DNA of 64,000 nucleotides from Pyramidobacter porci (GTDB taxonomy: Bacteria; Synergistota; Synergistia; Synergistales; Dethiosulfovibrionaceae). Below, in pieces: positions 8,477 through 17,399 of this stretch (its first letter is position 1; each line of letters opens with the position of its first letter). The position numbers and the translations under genes are program-made. The DNA lies in NCBI RefSeq assembly GCF_009695745.1, contig NZ_VUNH01000011.1:1-64000 (forward strand), given 5' to 3'. The notes beneath the pieces were generated by a model, which was not told the DNA's origin, did no database searches, and saw only the letters and a program-made list of their open reading frames with translations.

Positions 8477-10036
8477 TTACTCGTTGTAATTCGCCGCGCG
8501 GTGGACGGCGAAGACGCGGCGGCCGCGCAGGGAGACGTTGAGCTTCTTTTCCAGCTTGCGCGCGATACGCACGAAAGGCGTGCCGATCAGCAGATAAATC
8601 ACTGCGACGATGAGGCCCGTGCCGAAGTAATCGTAGTTGACCGTGGCCAGCTGCCCGTAGGTGCGGGTCAAATCGACGAGCGTGATGATGGAGACCAGCG
8701 ACGAGTCCTTGAGCAGGGCGATGAAGTCGTTGGTCATCGGCAGCAGAGAGACGCGGATCGCCTGAGGCAGGATTACGTGGCGCAGCGCTTCGCGCTTGGT
8801 CATGCCGAGTGCCAGCGCGCCTTCCATCTGGGCGCGCGGCACTGCCTCCAGCCCGGCACGGTAGTTCTCCGACTCGTAGGCGGCGTAGTTCAGTCCCAGC
8901 GCCAACGTTCCGGCCACGAAGGGCGAGAGCTGTACGCCCACGTTGGGCAGTCCGTAAAAGATGAAGAACAGCTGGATCATCACCGGCGTGCCGCGGATGA
9001 ACTCGGTGTAGCAGGCGGCGAACGCCCGCAGCGGCAGCGGGCCGAAGAGGCGGCAGACGGCGATGAACAGGCCGACGATCAGCGCTAGGGCCATCGAGGC
9101 GACAGAAACTTCCAGCGTCACGACGGCGGCGCGTCCGAACGACGGCAGAAAGCCGACGTAGCGTTTGATTCGCTCCGGCCAGCTGCGCGCGCCGCGCTGG
9201 ATGTCCGCCCAATGCTCGTACATGATCGGTTTCTCAAGCGCTGGCCGGTCGTCGTTGAAGTATTCCGCCATGAGCGGGTTCCATAGATTCCAGCGGTCGT
9301 AGATGCGGCGCAGCGTGCCGTCGTCGCGCAGCGTCACGATCGCTTCGTTGACGCGCTTCAAAAACGCCTCTTCGCCTTTGCGGATCGTCATGGCGTACTC
9401 CATGCGGCCGATCGGTTCGCCCACAAACTCGAACATGGGGTTGAATTGCGAATAATAAATCGACATGGGCGCGTCCATGACGACAGCGTCAAGGCGGCCG
9501 TTCTGCATGTCTTGGTAAGCCGTGGCCTCATTTTCGTAGCTGCGGATGTCGGCGATGCCGGCCTTGGCCAGCGTCTCGTAGGCATAGGAGCCACGCAGCG
9601 TGCCGATCGTGTGCCCGCGCGCGTTTTCGAGGTTGCTGACGCCGGCGGGATTGCCCTTGGGCACGACCATCTGCAGGTAGGTGACGTAGTAGGGGATGGA
9701 GAAGTTGATCGTCTCCTGCCGCTCCGGCGTCACCTCGATGCCGTTGATGGCGATGTCGTAAAGACCGCGCTGCATGCCGGGGATGAGGATGTCCCAGACG
9801 TTCTGCACGAACTGGGGCTTCAATCCCATTTCAGCTGCCAGCGCCTCGGCGATTTCGGTTTCGAAGCCCGTCAGTTTCTCGGGCTCGGAAGGGTCGTACA
9901 GGATAAAGGGCACTCCGCCCTCGGAGTTGCCGCCCCATCTCAACACTTTGTCGGGCATGAACTCGGCGGCGAACGAGCATGAAGCGGAAAGCAACGTTGC
10001 AAACACGATGACGCCTATCTTCGGCTTGATTCTCAT
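8477..10036 (-). CDS. Amino-acid ABC importer: fused binding protein and permease (second copy)
   Basis: The 519-residue protein joins a secreted-type amino-acid binding domain (about residues 25-270, family 3 solute-binding fold) to a HisM/GlnP-type permease (about 300-510). A signal peptide ends near CSFAAEF. Binding-domain motifs include GFETEIAEALAAEMG and TIGTLRGSYAYETL; the permease carries the EAA loop that docks the ATPase (NYRAGLEAVPRAQMEGALALG). It is the third gene of the operon, 49 bases after a closely similar paralogue. The family imports polar amino acids. The two paralogues probably form a heterodimeric channel in which each half brings its own tethered receptor. Confidence 0.88.
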   Translation of the reverse strand: MRIKPKIGVIVFATLLSASCSFAAEFMPDKVLRWGGNSEGGVPFILYDPSEPEKLTGFETEIAEALAAEMGLKPQFVQNVWDILIPGMQRGLYDIAINGIEVTPERQETINFSIPYYVTYLQMVVPKGNPAGVSNLENARGHTIGTLRGSYAYETLAKAGIADIRSYENEATAYQDMQNGRLDAVVMDAPMSIYYSQFNPMFEFVGEPIGRMEYAMTIRKGEEAFLKRVNEAIVTLRDDGTLRRIYDRWNLWNPLMAEYFNDDRPALEKPIMYEHWADIQRGARSWPERIKRYVGFLPSFGRAAVVTLEVSVASMALALIVGLFIAVCRLFGPLPLRAFAACYTEFIRGTPVMIQLFFIFYGLPNVGVQLSPFVAGTLALGLNYAAYESENYRAGLEAVPRAQMEGALALGMTKREALRHVILPQAIRVSLLPMTNDFIALLKDSSLVSIITLVDLTRTYGQLATVNYDYFGTGLIVAVIYLLIGTPFVRIARKLEKKLNVSLRGRRVFAVHRAANYNE

Positions 10037-10085
10037 GAAGTAGTATCAACCTCGCATTCTGGAAGATGGCTGTACGTGAATAAGA

Positions 10086-11651
10086 CTAATTGTGATAGCT
10101 CGCGGGGCGCAGTGTCGCATCGCGGCCATGCTTTCCAGAGCGGTTGCCGCGGATGGCCACGGCAAGGCGGCGTTCGGTGTAGCGGGCCAGACGCACAAAG
10201 GGCAGCCCCAGCAGGAAGTAGATCAGGGCGACCATGATGCCGATGCCGAAATAATCGTAATAAGTGTTCGCCAATTGACCATAAGCCTTGGTCAGGTCGA
10301 TCAGCGTGATCATGGAGACCAGCGACGAGTCTTTGAGCAGCGAGATGAAATCGTTAGTCACCGGCGGCAGCGAGACACGCACGGCCTGGGGAATGACCAC
10401 GTAACGCAGCGCCTGGCGTTTGTCCATGCCCAGGGCGAGGGCTCCTTCCATTTGGGCGCGCGGTACCGCCATCAATCCGGCGCGGTAGTTCTCGGCCTCG
10501 TAGGCGGCGTAGTTCATGCCCAGACCGATCACGCCGGCCATGAACGGCGACAGTTTGATGCCGATGTTGGGCAGGCCGTAGAAGATGAAAAACAGCTGGA
10601 TCAGCACCGGCGTGCCGCGAACGATCTCGATGTAGGCCGTCGCCAGGCGGGAGATGAGCTTGGGCGCGAAAAGGCGCGTGATCGCCAGCAGCAGCCCCAG
10701 CACGATGGCCAGGCTCATGGCGCAAACCGAAACTTCCAGCGTGACGACGGCGGCCTTGCCGAACGTGGGCAGAAAGCCCACGTAGCGTTCGAAGCGCTGT
10801 TTCAGCGTCATGCCTTGCCGCTGATACTCCGCCCAGGCGTTGAACTTGTCGGGGCCGAAGCGGGCCGGCGAATCGTCGTTGAAGAATTTTGCCATGACGG
10901 GCGTCCACATGTTCCAGCGGTCGTAAATGCCGCGCAGCGTGCCGTCGTCGCGGATCGATACCAGCGCCGCGTTCAGCTTGTTCAGCAGCTCGGTCTCGCC
11001 CTTGCGCACGGGAATGCCGTAGCTGATCTCGCCGATCGGCTCGCCGACAAATTCCAGATCCGTGTTGAAACCGGCGTAGAAAATGGCGATCGGCGAGTCC
11101 ATCAACACCGCGTCGAGACGGTCATGGGCCATGTCCTGATAGGCGTTGATCTCGTTGTCGTAAGTGCGGATTTCGTCCACGCCGGCGTCGGCCAGCGTGA
11201 AGAAAGCGTAGGATTGTTTCAGCGTGCCGACGCGTTTGCCCACGCAGTCCTGCAGCGACTTGATATTGGCGGGATTGCCCCTCTGAACCACCAGCTGCAG
11301 GAACGTCTTGTAATAAGGCAGCGAAAAGTCGACTTCTTCCTTATGTTCCGGCGTGATCTCCAGGCCGCTCAAGGCGATATCGTACAGCCCGAGGTTGAGA
11401 CCGGGGATTAGATTGTCCCAGCCGTTGTGGACGAATTTCGGCGTCATCCCCATGCGTTCGGCCAGGGCATCGACGATGTCGATCTCGAAGCCGATCATGA
11501 TCTTGTCGTCGCGGGGATCCATGAACATGTACGGCACGTTGCCCTCGGAATCGCCGCCCCACCTCAGGGTCGGCTTATCCGCCGTCACGGCCGGAGAGGC
11601 GATGGCCAGCAGCGCCGGCAGGACGCAGAGAAGAGTGCGCAACCGTTTCAT
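10086..11651 (-). CDS. Amino-acid ABC importer: fused binding protein and permease (first copy)
   Basis: This 521-residue paralogue of the neighbouring gene has the same architecture: signal peptide (residues 1-23, ending VTADK), binding domain with GFEIDIVDALAERMG and RVGTLKQSYAFFTL, and a permease domain with the EAA loop NYRAGLMAVPRAQMEGALALG. Its ATG overlaps the ATPase stop by one base (TGATG), so the two are coupled. Linker and EAA regions are nearly the same in both copies, whereas the binding domains differ more. This suggests duplication followed by receptor specialisation. Substrate is probably a polar or charged amino acid. Confidence 0.88.
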   Translation of the reverse strand: MKRLRTLLCVLPALLAIASPAVTADKPTLRWGGDSEGNVPYMFMDPRDDKIMIGFEIDIVDALAERMGMTPKFVHNGWDNLIPGLNLGLYDIALSGLEITPEHKEEVDFSLPYYKTFLQLVVQRGNPANIKSLQDCVGKRVGTLKQSYAFFTLADAGVDEIRTYDNEINAYQDMAHDRLDAVLMDSPIAIFYAGFNTDLEFVGEPIGEISYGIPVRKGETELLNKLNAALVSIRDDGTLRGIYDRWNMWTPVMAKFFNDDSPARFGPDKFNAWAEYQRQGMTLKQRFERYVGFLPTFGKAAVVTLEVSVCAMSLAIVLGLLLAITRLFAPKLISRLATAYIEIVRGTPVLIQLFFIFYGLPNIGIKLSPFMAGVIGLGMNYAAYEAENYRAGLMAVPRAQMEGALALGMDKRQALRYVVIPQAVRVSLPPVTNDFISLLKDSSLVSMITLIDLTKAYGQLANTYYDYFGIGIMVALIYFLLGLPFVRLARYTERRLAVAIRGNRSGKHGRDATLRPASYHN

Positions 11652-12460
11652 CAGTAGCTCACTCCGTTAAGGTGGCGCAGAAAGTTCTGCGTGCGGGGAT
11701 CCTTGGGCTGCGTGAAGAGGACGTCGCCGTCTTCTTTCTCGACGATTTCGCCGTCGTGCATGAAGACAATGTAGTCCGAGGCGTCGCGGGCGAAGTTCAT
11801 CTGATGGGTGACCACGACCTGGGTCATGCCGTCGCGGTCCAAGTCTTTCATGACTTGAAGGACTTCGCCGACCAGCTCCGGATCGAGCGCCGAAGTCGGC
11901 TCGTCGTACAACATCACCTTGGGCTGCATGGCCAGCGCTCGGGCGATCGCGGCGCGTTGCGTCTGCCCGCCCGACATGGTCACGGGGTACTTGTCGGCAA
12001 AATCGGACAAACCGACTTTTTCGAGCAGTTCGAGGCCCTGCTTTTTAGCGTCCTCTTCTTTGACATGCTTGACCACCATCGGAGCCAGCATGATGTTTTC
12101 AAGAACAGTTTTGTGCGGGAACAGATTGAAACTCTGAAAAACCATTCCGACTTCCTGACGCATCTTGTGGCAGGCGTCGAGGAACTTCTTGTCGAAATCA
12201 CGATCTTTCTCTTCGTCCTCAACGGAACGGCTGACCGTTACGCCGGCTATGGAAATCGTGCCGGAATCGATGTATTCGAGGCAGTTCAAACACCTGAGAA
12301 AGGTGGATTTGCCACAGCCCGAGGGGCCGATGATGGAAACGAGGTCCCCTTCTTCAATGTCGATGGATACGCCCTTTAAAATGGTCGCTCCGTCTTCGTA
12401 ACCCTTACGCAGGTTTTTCACCTGGATCAACGGTACAGCCGCGTTGGTCAAAAGTCTCAT
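11651..12460 (-). CDS. Amino-acid ABC importer ATP-binding protein
   Basis: The 269-residue GlnQ/HisP-type ATPase energises the two fused importer proteins downstream. Motifs are Walker A GPSGCGKST, Q-loop VFQSFNLFPH, signature MSGGQTQRAAIARAL, Walker B VMLYDEPTSALD and the switch histidine in VVVTHQM. I set the start at 12460 (MRLLTNAAVPLIQVKNL) because an AGGAGG directly abuts this ATG; a TTG three codons later, at 12451, has better spacing. The open frame runs further up to 12742, but a strong promoter at 12635-12662 lies inside that extension, so it is unlikely to be translated from there. Confidence 0.88.
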   Translation of the reverse strand: MRLLTNAAVPLIQVKNLRKGYEDGATILKGVSIDIEEGDLVSIIGPSGCGKSTFLRCLNCLEYIDSGTISIAGVTVSRSVEDEEKDRDFDKKFLDACHKMRQEVGMVFQSFNLFPHKTVLENIMLAPMVVKHVKEEDAKKQGLELLEKVGLSDFADKYPVTMSGGQTQRAAIARALAMQPKVMLYDEPTSALDPELVGEVLQVMKDLDRDGMTQVVVTHQMNFARDASDYIVFMHDGEIVEKEDGDVLFTQPKDPRTQNFLRHLNGVSY

Positions 12461-12504
12461 CCTCCTGTTACAGGTCGGGCATGAAGCTGTCGTCCTCCCT
12501 ATAG

Positions 12505-12534
12505 CCTGTGCCGGTTCGCTCCCACAGGGTCCGG
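12505..12534 (-). promoter_or_regulatory. Possible pseudoknot in the importer leader RNA
   Basis: In the minus-strand transcript, CCGG (12534-12531) can pair with CCGG (12514-12511), and CCTGTG (12528-12523) can pair with CACAGG (12510-12505). The pairings interleave, as in an H-type pseudoknot, 45-75 bases upstream of the ATPase start. I do not recognise a known riboswitch class. A short chance structure is possible. Confidence 0.25.
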
Positions 12535-12634
12535 CATTTTTTTGTGTAAAAGTTTTCGCCCCTTCGTATTCCAGCTGCGCAGCCTTGGAACGGCCGGCAG
12601 TGGAGTCTCTCGTCATGAGGACGAGGTCATAATA

Positions 12635-12662
12635 ATTATAGGGTGATTTCTCCCTTTGACAA
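12635..12662 (-). promoter_or_regulatory. Promoter of the amino-acid ABC importer operon
   Basis: On the minus strand TTGTCA (12657-12662) and TATAAT (12635-12640) are separated by 16 bases, close to the sigma-70 consensus. Transcription would start near 12628, leaving a leader of about 168 bases before the ATPase start. The leader can form interleaved pairings (see the separate entry). Confidence 0.7.
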
Positions 12663-12865
12663 GACCTGAATTTTCTCGAGCCGGTCGATTTGTCAGGCAA
12701 AATTCGTCGGAAGCTTCGCGTCATTTTGTCAAAAACGCGCAAAGGACTTTGTGATATCGTTCGTTTAATCCCGTACGACTTTGCGGAAACAGGCGACGAA
12801 AAATTTCTGCGGCGGAATTTCGCCCCGTAAAAATCATTGCCGAGTTTTTCTATAGGAATTTATCC

Positions 12866-12893
12866 TTGCGGCGTAAAAACATATTGATATAAT
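12866..12893 (+). promoter_or_regulatory. Promoter of the suf operon
   Basis: TTGCGG (12866-12871) and TATAAT (12888-12893) are spaced by 16 bases, about 40 bases before the sufC start. No IscR-type box was recognised with confidence, so regulation is open. Confidence 0.6.
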
Positions 12894-12932
12894 AGGTTTA
12901 TCTCAACAATCCGAGATCGATGGGGGAGTTTC

Positions 12933-13679
12933 ATGTTAAAAGAACTGTTGAAAGTCGATGGCCTGACCGTGCGCGTGGAGGACCGGGAGATCCTTCGCGG
13001 CGTCGATCTGACGGTGAACGCCGGCGAGACGCACGTCCTCATGGGGCCGAACGGCGCCGGCAAGTCGACCTTGGGGTACGCTCTGATGGGCGACCCGCGC
13101 TATACGGTCGGCGCGGGAAAAATTTTCTTCGACGGCCGGGACGTGACCGAAGCATCCGCGGCGCAGCGCGCCAAGGCGGGGATGTTCCTGTCGTTTCAGG
13201 CGCCGCTGGAAGTGCCCGGCCTGACGCTGAGCGGTTTTCTCCGCACGGCGCTGGAACAGCGCACGGGCGGGCGCGTCAAGTTCGGGGCTTTCCGCAAGGA
13301 GCTGGCGAAGGCGATGGAAGTTCTGCAGATGGATCCGTCCTACGCTGACCGCGACCTGAACGTCGGCTTTTCCGGCGGCGAGAAGAAAAAGTCGGAAATC
13401 CTTCAACTGCTCATGCTCAAACCGTCTTTCGCCATCCTTGACGAGACGGACTCGGGGCTCGATGTCGATGCGGTGCACGTCGTTTCCGCCGGCATCCGCG
13501 AGTATCAGAAGAACGAAAACGCGGCGCTGATGATCATCACGCACAACGCGCGCATCCTCGAATCGCTGCGCGTCGACGCCGCGCACGTGCTCGTGCAGGG
13601 GCGGCTCGTCGCTTCCGGCGGCGCGGAGCTGGTCGGCGAGATCGGCGCGCGCGGTTTCGAAGGCTTTCTCGGCAGGTGA
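12933..13679 (+). CDS. sufC: Fe-S cluster assembly ATPase SufC
   Basis: SufC is the cytoplasmic ABC-type ATPase of the SufBCD scaffold that builds Fe-S clusters. The 248-residue protein has Walker A GPNGAGKST (about 37-45), a SufC-type signature VGFSGGEKKKSEILQLLML, Walker B PSFAILDETDSGLDVDAVHVV and the switch histidine in MIITHNARIL. ATG 12933 follows GGGGGAG. The stop overlaps the sufB start (GTGA), and the gene heads a five-gene suf operon in the order C-B-D-S-U. Identification is secure. Confidence 0.95.
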   Translation: MLKELLKVDGLTVRVEDREILRGVDLTVNAGETHVLMGPNGAGKSTLGYALMGDPRYTVGAGKIFFDGRDVTEASAAQRAKAGMFLSFQAPLEVPGLTLSGFLRTALEQRTGGRVKFGAFRKELAKAMEVLQMDPSYADRDLNVGFSGGEKKKSEILQLLMLKPSFAILDETDSGLDVDAVHVVSAGIREYQKNENAALMIITHNARILESLRVDAAHVLVQGRLVASGGAELVGEIGARGFEGFLGR

Positions 13680-15094
13680 ACGCCATGAAAGAAAAGACGT
13701 ACGTCGAAGACTTGGATCGCAGCCGCTACGACTTCCGCTTCGACGAAAAAAGCGCCTACAAAGTCGAAGAAGGGCTGACGGCGGAAATCGTCGCCCGGAT
13801 CTCCGCGGAGAAGAACGATCCGGAGTGGATGCGCGAGTTCCGCCTGAACGCGCTGAAAATCTACGGCGAGCTGCCGTGCCCCGACTGGGGGCCGTCGCTC
13901 GACGGGCTGAACATGGAAAACATCGTTACCTACGTGCGCCCCGATACGGAGCGTATGCACGCGAACTGGGACGACGTGCCGGCGGACATCAAGGACACGT
14001 TCGAGCGTCTCGGCATCCCGCAGGCGGAGCGCAAGTCGCTGGCCGGCGTGGGCGCGCAGTACGATTCCGAGCTGGTCTATCACAACGTCAAAGCCGAGGT
14101 GGCATCCCAGGGCGTGGTTTACACCGATCTGGAAAGCGCGCTGCGCGGCCCGTACGCGCGCATGATCGAAGAGCATTTCATGAAGCTGGTGCCGCCGCGC
14201 GACCACAAGTTCGCGGCGCTGCACGGCGCGGTCTGGTCGGGCGGCTCGTTCGTTTACGTGCCGCCGCGCGTGAAGGTGGAGATCCCGCTGCAGTCGTATT
14301 TCCGCCTCAACGCGCCCGGCGCGGGGCAGTTCGAGCACACGCTGATCATCCTCGGCGAGGGCGCCGATTTGCATTTCATCGAAGGCTGCTCGGCGCCCAA
14401 GTACAACGTGGCCAACCTGCACGCCGGCTGCGTGGAGCTGTTCGTGGGCAAAAACGCGCGCTTGCGCTATTCCACGATCGAGAACTGGTCGAAGAACATG
14501 TACAACCTCAACACCAAGCGTGCCGTCGTCGAGGAGGGCGGCGTCATGGAATGGGTATCGGGGTCGTTCGGCTCGCACGTCTCGTATCTCTATCCGATGA
14601 CGATCCTGAACGGAGACGGCGCGCGCGTGGAGTTCACCGGCGTCACCTTCGCCGGGCGCGGGCAGAATCTCGACACGGGCATGAAGGTCGTGCACGTTGC
14701 GCCTTCGACCTCGTCGTACGTCTCCACGCGCTCGATCTCCAAAGACGGCGGCGTCAGCACGTTCCGCAGCGCCGTGGTCGTGACCGCCAAGGGGCAACGC
14801 GCCAAGTCGTCGGTCTCGTGCCAGTCGCTGATGCTCGACGCGCTCAGCCGCAGCGACACGATTCCCGCCATGGACATCCGCACGCCGGACGCCGACGTCG
14901 GCCACGAGGCCAAGATCGGCCGCATCAGCGACGAGTCGGTGTTCTACCTGATGTCGCGCGGCATTCCCGAGGACGAGGCGCGCGCCATGATCGTCAGCGG
15001 TTTCGCCGACAACGTCTCCAAGGAGCTGCCGCTGGAATACGCGCTGGAAATGAACAATCTGATCCGCCTGGAAATGAAGGGCAGCATCGGCTAG
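13676..15094 (+). CDS. sufB: Fe-S cluster assembly scaffold SufB
   Basis: SufB is the core subunit on which the cluster is assembled together with SufC and SufD. The 472-residue protein shows the beta-helix core and the family segments GVGAQYDSE, EGCSAPKYNVANLH, KNMYNLNTKRA and SSVSCQSLMLDALSRSDT. The C-terminus carries GHEAKIGRISDESVFYLMSRG, the SufB/D C-terminal signature. Translation may begin at GTG 13676, overlapping the sufC stop, or at ATG 13685 three codons later. Confidence 0.95.
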   Translation: MNAMKEKTYVEDLDRSRYDFRFDEKSAYKVEEGLTAEIVARISAEKNDPEWMREFRLNALKIYGELPCPDWGPSLDGLNMENIVTYVRPDTERMHANWDDVPADIKDTFERLGIPQAERKSLAGVGAQYDSELVYHNVKAEVASQGVVYTDLESALRGPYARMIEEHFMKLVPPRDHKFAALHGAVWSGGSFVYVPPRVKVEIPLQSYFRLNAPGAGQFEHTLIILGEGADLHFIEGCSAPKYNVANLHAGCVELFVGKNARLRYSTIENWSKNMYNLNTKRAVVEEGGVMEWVSGSFGSHVSYLYPMTILNGDGARVEFTGVTFAGRGQNLDTGMKVVHVAPSTSSYVSTRSISKDGGVSTFRSAVVVTAKGQRAKSSVSCQSLMLDALSRSDTIPAMDIRTPDADVGHEAKIGRISDESVFYLMSRGIPEDEARAMIVSGFADNVSKELPLEYALEMNNLIRLEMKGSIG

Positions 15095-15109
15095 AGGAGG
15101 AAAACTTTC

Positions 15110-16165
15110 ATGGATTCGATGGAGATGAAGGTCAATCGCCTGCCCGCGCCGACGTGGAACTGGCTGCGCATGAACGGGACGGAAACGGCCGCGCGGGTCG
15201 GCGGCGAAGGAACGTTCGGCGTCGAGATCCCCGCGGGCGTCACGGGCGAAACGCTGCCCGCGCCGTCGCTGCGCTGCGCGTGCGGCATGGGGCCGGACGT
15301 CGGCCGTCTGGCGGAGGAAGCGGCGCTGCCGGTCCGCAAGTATACGGCCGCGGGAAAAACGGAGGAAGCGCTGCGTTTCGGCTTTGATTACGCGGACGGC
15401 GCGGCGGCGTTCAATGCCGTGGAGCTGGAGACGGGCGAAGGCGGCGAGCTGACGGTCGTCATGGACTTCCGTTCGTCCCCCGGCGCGGCGGGGTTCGCCG
15501 GCGCGCAGACGAAGATGGAGCTGGGGCGGAACTCGCTGCTGCGGCTGGTGCAGATCCAGCGGCTCGGCGGGCTGACGTTTTTCAACGACGTGGGCGCGCG
15601 CTGCGCCGACGGCGCGCGCGTGGAACTGATCCAGCTGGCGCTGGGCGGCGGGAACGTCTTCATGGGCGCGCAGTGTGCCCTCGAAGGGCGAAGCAGCGCG
15701 CTGAAGGCCGACGTCGGCTATCTGCTGCGCGGGACCGAACGGCTCGACATGAACTATACCGCGCTGCACGAAGGGCGCCGCACGCAAAGCGAGATCAACG
15801 CCTCCGGCGTGCTGCGGGAGAAGGCTTTCAAACTGTTTCGCGGCACGATCGACTTTCGCCGCGGCGCCGCGCAGGCGTCGGGCAGCGAAAGAGAAGACGT
15901 GCTGCTGCTGGACGACGGCGTCGTCAACCAGACGATCCCGCTGATCCTCTGCGGCGAGGACGACGTGGAGGGCAATCACGGCGCCACGATCGGACGCCTC
16001 GACGACCGGCTGCTGTTTTATCTTGAGTCGCGCGGGCTGCCCCGCGATGGCGTGTATGAAATGATGGCCCGCGCGCGCGTCGCCGCGGTGGCCGCGAAGA
16101 TCCCCGACGAAACGGCGCGGCGCGACGTGGAGCGCTGGCTGAACGGAGGTGCGGACGATGTCTGA
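15110..16165 (+). CDS. sufD: Fe-S cluster assembly protein SufD
   Basis: The 351-residue protein is the shorter SufB paralogue, which pairs with SufB in the SufBC2D complex. The conserved C-terminal block EGNHGATIGRLDDRLLFYLESRG contains the histidine that is functionally important in SufD. The N-terminal half is poorly conserved, as is usual for SufD. A GAGGAGG ribosome-binding site lies 10 bases upstream. The end overlaps the sufS start by eight bases. Confidence 0.88.
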   Translation: MDSMEMKVNRLPAPTWNWLRMNGTETAARVGGEGTFGVEIPAGVTGETLPAPSLRCACGMGPDVGRLAEEAALPVRKYTAAGKTEEALRFGFDYADGAAAFNAVELETGEGGELTVVMDFRSSPGAAGFAGAQTKMELGRNSLLRLVQIQRLGGLTFFNDVGARCADGARVELIQLALGGGNVFMGAQCALEGRSSALKADVGYLLRGTERLDMNYTALHEGRRTQSEINASGVLREKAFKLFRGTIDFRRGAAQASGSEREDVLLLDDGVVNQTIPLILCGEDDVEGNHGATIGRLDDRLLFYLESRGLPRDGVYEMMARARVAAVAAKIPDETARRDVERWLNGGADDV

Positions 16166-17399
16166 GGCGGAACTGAAACGGGAGGACGAACGCCTGCGCG
16201 GCGACTTTCCGATTTTCGCCGATAAGGAGCTGGTCTACCTCGACAGCTCGGCGACGACGCAGAAGCCAAAGCGCGTGCTGGACGCGGTGCTCGATTATTA
16301 CGAGAAAAACAACGCCAACCCGCTGCGCGGCCTTTACGGGCTGAGCGTGGCGGCGACGGAAGTCTACGAAAACGCGCGCGCGGCCGTGCGGAAGTTCATC
16401 AACGCCGCCGCGCCCGAGGAGATCGTCTTCACGCGCAACGCCACCGAAAGCCTGAACCTCGTGGCCTACAGCTACGGCATGAACTTTTTGAAGCCCGGCG
16501 ACGAGATCCTCGTCAGCGTCATGGAGCACCACAGCAACCTGCTGCCCTGGCAGAACGTCGCCCGCGCGACCGGCGCGGCGCTGAAGTTCGTCGACTGCGC
16601 GCCGGACGGCTCGCTGACGGCGGAAGCGTTCGCCGCGGCGCTGACGCCGCGCACGCGGCTGGCGGCAGTGACGCACGTTTCCAACGTGCTGGGCGTGAGA
16701 AACGACCTGAAAACTTTTGCCGGACTGTGCCGCCGCAACGGCACGATCCTCGTCGCCGACGGCGCGCAGAGCGTGCCGCACCTGCCCGTGGACGTGCGGG
16801 AGCTCGGCGTCGATTTTCTCGCCTTTTCCGGGCACAAAATGCTGGCGCCGATGGGCATCGGCGTGCTGTACGGACGGCGCGAGCTGCTCGACAAAATGCC
16901 GCCGTTCCTCTACGGCGGCGAGATGATCGAGTCCGTCCGCCGCGACGGCGCCACCTACGCCGCCGCGCCGCACAAGTTCGAGGCCGGCACCGTCAACGCC
17001 GGCGGCGCGGCGGGGCTGGCGGCGGCGATCGAATACATCCGGTCCGTCGGCTTCGAAACGATCCAGCGCCGCGAAAACGACCTCTGCGCGCTGGCCCTGA
17101 ACGAGATGAAAAAGATTCCGCACGTGCATGTGCTCGGCAGCGACGACCCGCTCGACCATCACGGCATCCTGTCCTTCACGATCGACGGCGTGCATCCGCA
17201 CGACATCGCGGCGATCTGCGACGAAGCGCGTATCTGCGTGCGGGCCGGACATCACTGCGCCCAGCCTCTGCTCGAACATCTCGGCTGCCGCTCGACGGCG
17301 CGCGCCAGCGTCGCCTTTTACAACACGGAGGGAGACATCCGCCGTTTTATCGCCTGCCTGGCGGGCATCCGAAAGAAGATGGGTTACGATGGAAAGTAG
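16158..17399 (+). CDS. sufS: Cysteine desulfurase SufS
   Basis: SufS is a PLP enzyme that takes sulfur from cysteine for cluster assembly, leaving alanine. The 413-residue protein has the group II desulfurase motifs: YLDSSATTQKP at the N-terminus, EHHSNLLPWQ, VADGAQSVPHLPVD, the PLP lysine in FSGHKMLAPMGIG, and the active-site cysteine-bearing RAGHHCAQPLLEHLG near residue 360. ATG 16158 is preferred because GGAGGT lies seven bases upstream; a GTG at 16149 would add three residues. The last 11 bases overlap sufU. Confidence 0.94.
   Translation: MSEAELKREDERLRGDFPIFADKELVYLDSSATTQKPKRVLDAVLDYYEKNNANPLRGLYGLSVAATEVYENARAAVRKFINAAAPEEIVFTRNATESLNLVAYSYGMNFLKPGDEILVSVMEHHSNLLPWQNVARATGAALKFVDCAPDGSLTAEAFAAALTPRTRLAAVTHVSNVLGVRNDLKTFAGLCRRNGTILVADGAQSVPHLPVDVRELGVDFLAFSGHKMLAPMGIGVLYGRRELLDKMPPFLYGGEMIESVRRDGATYAAAPHKFEAGTVNAGGAAGLAAAIEYIRSVGFETIQRRENDLCALALNEMKKIPHVHVLGSDDPLDHHGILSFTIDGVHPHDIAAICDEARICVRAGHHCAQPLLEHLGCRSTARASVAFYNTEGDIRRFIACLAGIRKKMGYDGK

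Larger units (their letters stand above)
12461..12932. other. Divergent intergenic region between importer and suf operons
   Basis: This 472-base gap separates two divergent operons. It holds the importer promoter and leader on the left and the suf promoter on the right. I see no gene in it; the middle (12663-12860) shows no clear feature. Confidence 0.6.

Noticed and set aside
12461-12742. N-terminal extension of the ABC ATPase to 12742
   Set aside because: A near-consensus promoter (12635-12662) lies inside it, the extra residues match no ATPase, and AGGAGG marks the later start.
13505-15979. 824-codon open frame on the minus strand opposite the suf genes
   Set aside because: It is the antisense of sufC, sufB and sufD, full of R, H and A as expected for GC-rich mirror frames; the suf genes are certain.
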